From Meiothermus sp. (GTDB taxonomy: Bacteria; Deinococcota; Deinococci; Deinococcales; Thermaceae), in NCBI RefSeq assembly GCF_026004055.1, contig NZ_BPIJ01000002.1:63803-127802 (forward strand): a DNA stretch of 64,000 nt, given 5' to 3'. Of the stretch, positions 62,652 to 64,000 are shown one piece after another (positions within the stretch are counted from its first letter, which is position 1; every line of letters begins with the position of its first letter). The notes beneath the pieces were generated by a model, which saw only the letters and a list, made by a program, of their open reading frames with translations, made no database searches and was not told where the DNA came from. Both the position numbers and the translations under genes were made by a program.

Positions 62652-63923
62652 ATGCGCTGGTTCAACCGCATCGAAGTTCGCCTGAGCCTGCTGATGGCTC
62701 TGGTGGCGGTGACCACCAGCCTGCTTACGGTGGCCCTCAACACCCTCCAGCGCGAGCGAACTTTTCGGGAGCTGCCCGCCGAGGTGCGGGACTTTCTGCG
62801 GCGTAACGAGGGCCGCCCCCCCAGTCTGAACCTGACCCCCGAGCTGCGGCAACTGCTGGCCGAGGGCCGCGAGCTTCGGGTACAGATGCGCCCTTCCACC
62901 ACCCCCGACAACCCCAACCCCATCTTCCTGGTGAGCCCTCTGGACGACCCCGATGCCCCACCGGTAGCGCTTCAGGCTCCCCCTCGCCCTCGCAGGCCCA
63001 GCCTGGAGGCCCGCTTGCAGCAGAACCTGCTGATTGCCGGCCTGGTGGCTGCGCTGCTGGGCGGGTTGGTGGCACTGGTGTTTGCCCGCCGGATGGCCCG
63101 GCCCATCGAGGCCATCTCGGCGGCGGCGAGTCGCCTGGCCCAGGGGAACCTCTCGGTGCGCATTCCGGTGCCCCGCGGCGAGGACGAAGTGGCCCGGCTG
63201 GCCCGTAGCTTCAACCACATGGCGGCCTCGCTCGAGCGCCTCGAGACCGAGCGCAAGGCCATGATTGCCGACATTGCCCATGAACTGCGCACCCCCCTCA
63301 CGGTCATGCAGGGCCGGCTGGAAGCCATCCAGGACGGGGTGATGCCACTGGAGATGGCCGAGATCGACCGTCTGCACCACCAGACCGCCCTGCTGGCCCG
63401 CCTGGTGGAAGACCTGCGTACCCTTTCGCTGGCCGATGCAGGGCGGCTCAACCTGATGCTGCGCAAGCTGGATCTGGTCGAGCAGGTGCAGCGGGCAGTG
63501 GGCGCGTTTCAGGCGGCTTTACAGGCCAAGGCGATTCGGCTCGAGCTAAACCTGCCCTCCACGCCCCTTTATATCCAGGCTGACCCCGACCGGCTTTCGC
63601 AGGTGATAGGGAACCTGCTCACCAACGCCCTGGCCCACACCCCTACGGGTGGAACGATTGCCCTCGAGATCACCTCCGACCCGGCCCAAGCCTACCTGCG
63701 GATTCAAGACAGCGGCCCCGGCATTCCTGAAGAAGCCCTCGGCAAGGTGTTCGACCGCTTCTACCGGGCCGAAGCCTCGCGCTCGAGGGCCAGCGGGGGC
63801 AGCGGGCTGGGGCTGGCCATTGTCAAGGCCCTGGTAGAACTGCACGGGGGCCGGGTAGCAGCCCGAAACCACCCCGCAGGCGGGGCCCTGTTCGAACTGG
63901 CGCTTCCCCTCAAGCCCGCTTGA
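62652..63923 (+). CDS. Sensor histidine kinase, BaeS-like
   Basis: 423 aa. TM1 near 8-28, a short extracytoplasmic loop rich in Pro and Arg, TM2 near 125-145, HAMP (RMARPIEAISAAASRLAQG), HisKA ADIAHELRTPLTVMQGRLEA, and HATPase NLLTNALAHTPTGG, QDSGPGIPEEALGKVFDRFY and GGSGLGLAIVKALVELHGG. It is in an operon with the regulator upstream. Its last 14 bases overlap the convergent kinase gene that leaves the window. Confidence 0.95.
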   Translation: MRWFNRIEVRLSLLMALVAVTTSLLTVALNTLQRERTFRELPAEVRDFLRRNEGRPPSLNLTPELRQLLAEGRELRVQMRPSTTPDNPNPIFLVSPLDDPDAPPVALQAPPRPRRPSLEARLQQNLLIAGLVAALLGGLVALVFARRMARPIEAISAAASRLAQGNLSVRIPVPRGEDEVARLARSFNHMAASLERLETERKAMIADIAHELRTPLTVMQGRLEAIQDGVMPLEMAEIDRLHHQTALLARLVEDLRTLSLADAGRLNLMLRKLDLVEQVQRAVGAFQAALQAKAIRLELNLPSTPLYIQADPDRLSQVIGNLLTNALAHTPTGGTIALEITSDPAQAYLRIQDSGPGIPEEALGKVFDRFYRAEASRSRASGGSGLGLAIVKALVELHGGRVAARNHPAGGALFELALPLKPA

Positions 63924-64000
63924 TCCACAGCTCGGCCAGCAGGCCTTGGGGCTGGTTGGGCCGCAGCACCAGCTTGCCTCCATGGGCCCGGGCTACCTGG
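63910..64000 (-). CDS. 3' end of another histidine kinase (partial)
   Basis: The minus strand encodes QVARAHGGKLVLRPNQPQGL and then LAELWIKRA before a TGA at 63910-63912. AHGGxLxL is the end of the G2 box of a HATPase_c domain, so this is the C-terminus of a sensor kinase whose body lies beyond the window. It overlaps the BaeS-like gene by 14 bp, tail to tail. Confidence 0.75.
   Translation of the reverse strand, partial: QVARAHGGKLVLRPNQPQGLLAELWIKRA

Overview
The window reads as a chromosomal segment of a Thermaceae bacterium, most likely Meiothermus. This is inferred from GC-rich coding sequence, a [LysW]-lysine hydrolase, a seven-iron ferredoxin of Thermus type, an alkyltransferase-like protein with alanine in place of the catalytic cysteine, a PriA that has lost its Walker A motif, and an extreme excess of the hexamer CTCGAG. 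No rRNA, tRNA or CRISPR array was recognised.

Layout. 1-5.1 kb: minus-strand rplU-rpmA-obg, preceded by a eukaryotic-type Ser/Thr kinase with a beta-propeller tail and its PP2C phosphatase. 5.1-9.6 kb: a large unknown protein and two divergent MFS exporters. 10-16.9 kb: a DUF4832 lipoprotein, alanine racemase, small unknown genes, an alkyltransferase-like DNA-damage sensor, a TetR regulator, a phospholipase-D family protein and Maf. 17-27.3 kb: an amidohydrolase, acetyltransferase, MoaB-like protein, nucleoside salvage (rbsK, nucleoside hydrolase, deoD), a PilT-like ATPase and arginine genes argF-argC. 27.3-36.7 kb: a two-component system, an orphan solute-binding protein, a P-type Ca2+ ATPase and PEP synthase. 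37.1-45.9 kb: a probable exopolysaccharide locus. 46.4-64 kb: ilvE, dciA, recF, transporters, priA, a membrane protein with a degenerate GGDEF domain, an active O6-methylguanine methyltransferase, a disrupted gene pair, lysK, ferredoxin, another MFS protein, a second two-component system and the 3' end of a third histidine kinase.

The most interesting region is 37.1-45.9 kb. A glycosyltransferase 2 with a C-terminal MshEN-type (cyclic-di-GMP-binding) module lies upstream of a DUF2334 deacetylase-like lipoprotein and a GH26 mannanase-like lipoprotein. Divergently transcribed are TetR, wecB (UDP-GlcNAc 2-epimerase), a cyclophilin and a lipase. This resembles the NfrB/WecB poly-ManNAc glycan pathway of E. 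coli, but with its own deacetylase and glycoside hydrolase. The region is bracketed by two nearly identical inverted repeat elements.

The intergenic space is colonised by three families of small non-autonomous elements. Family A has GTGGTCTGGTAAC termini and 3-bp target duplications. Family B is a roughly 90-bp palindromic element with GCGGTTCCCAC ends. Family C has GAGCGCTCTTCAC ends and TA target duplications. They are nested in one another (B in A, A in C). One C copy interrupts a small gene so precisely that removing the element plus one TA restores the reading frame. No transposase for any of them lies in the window.
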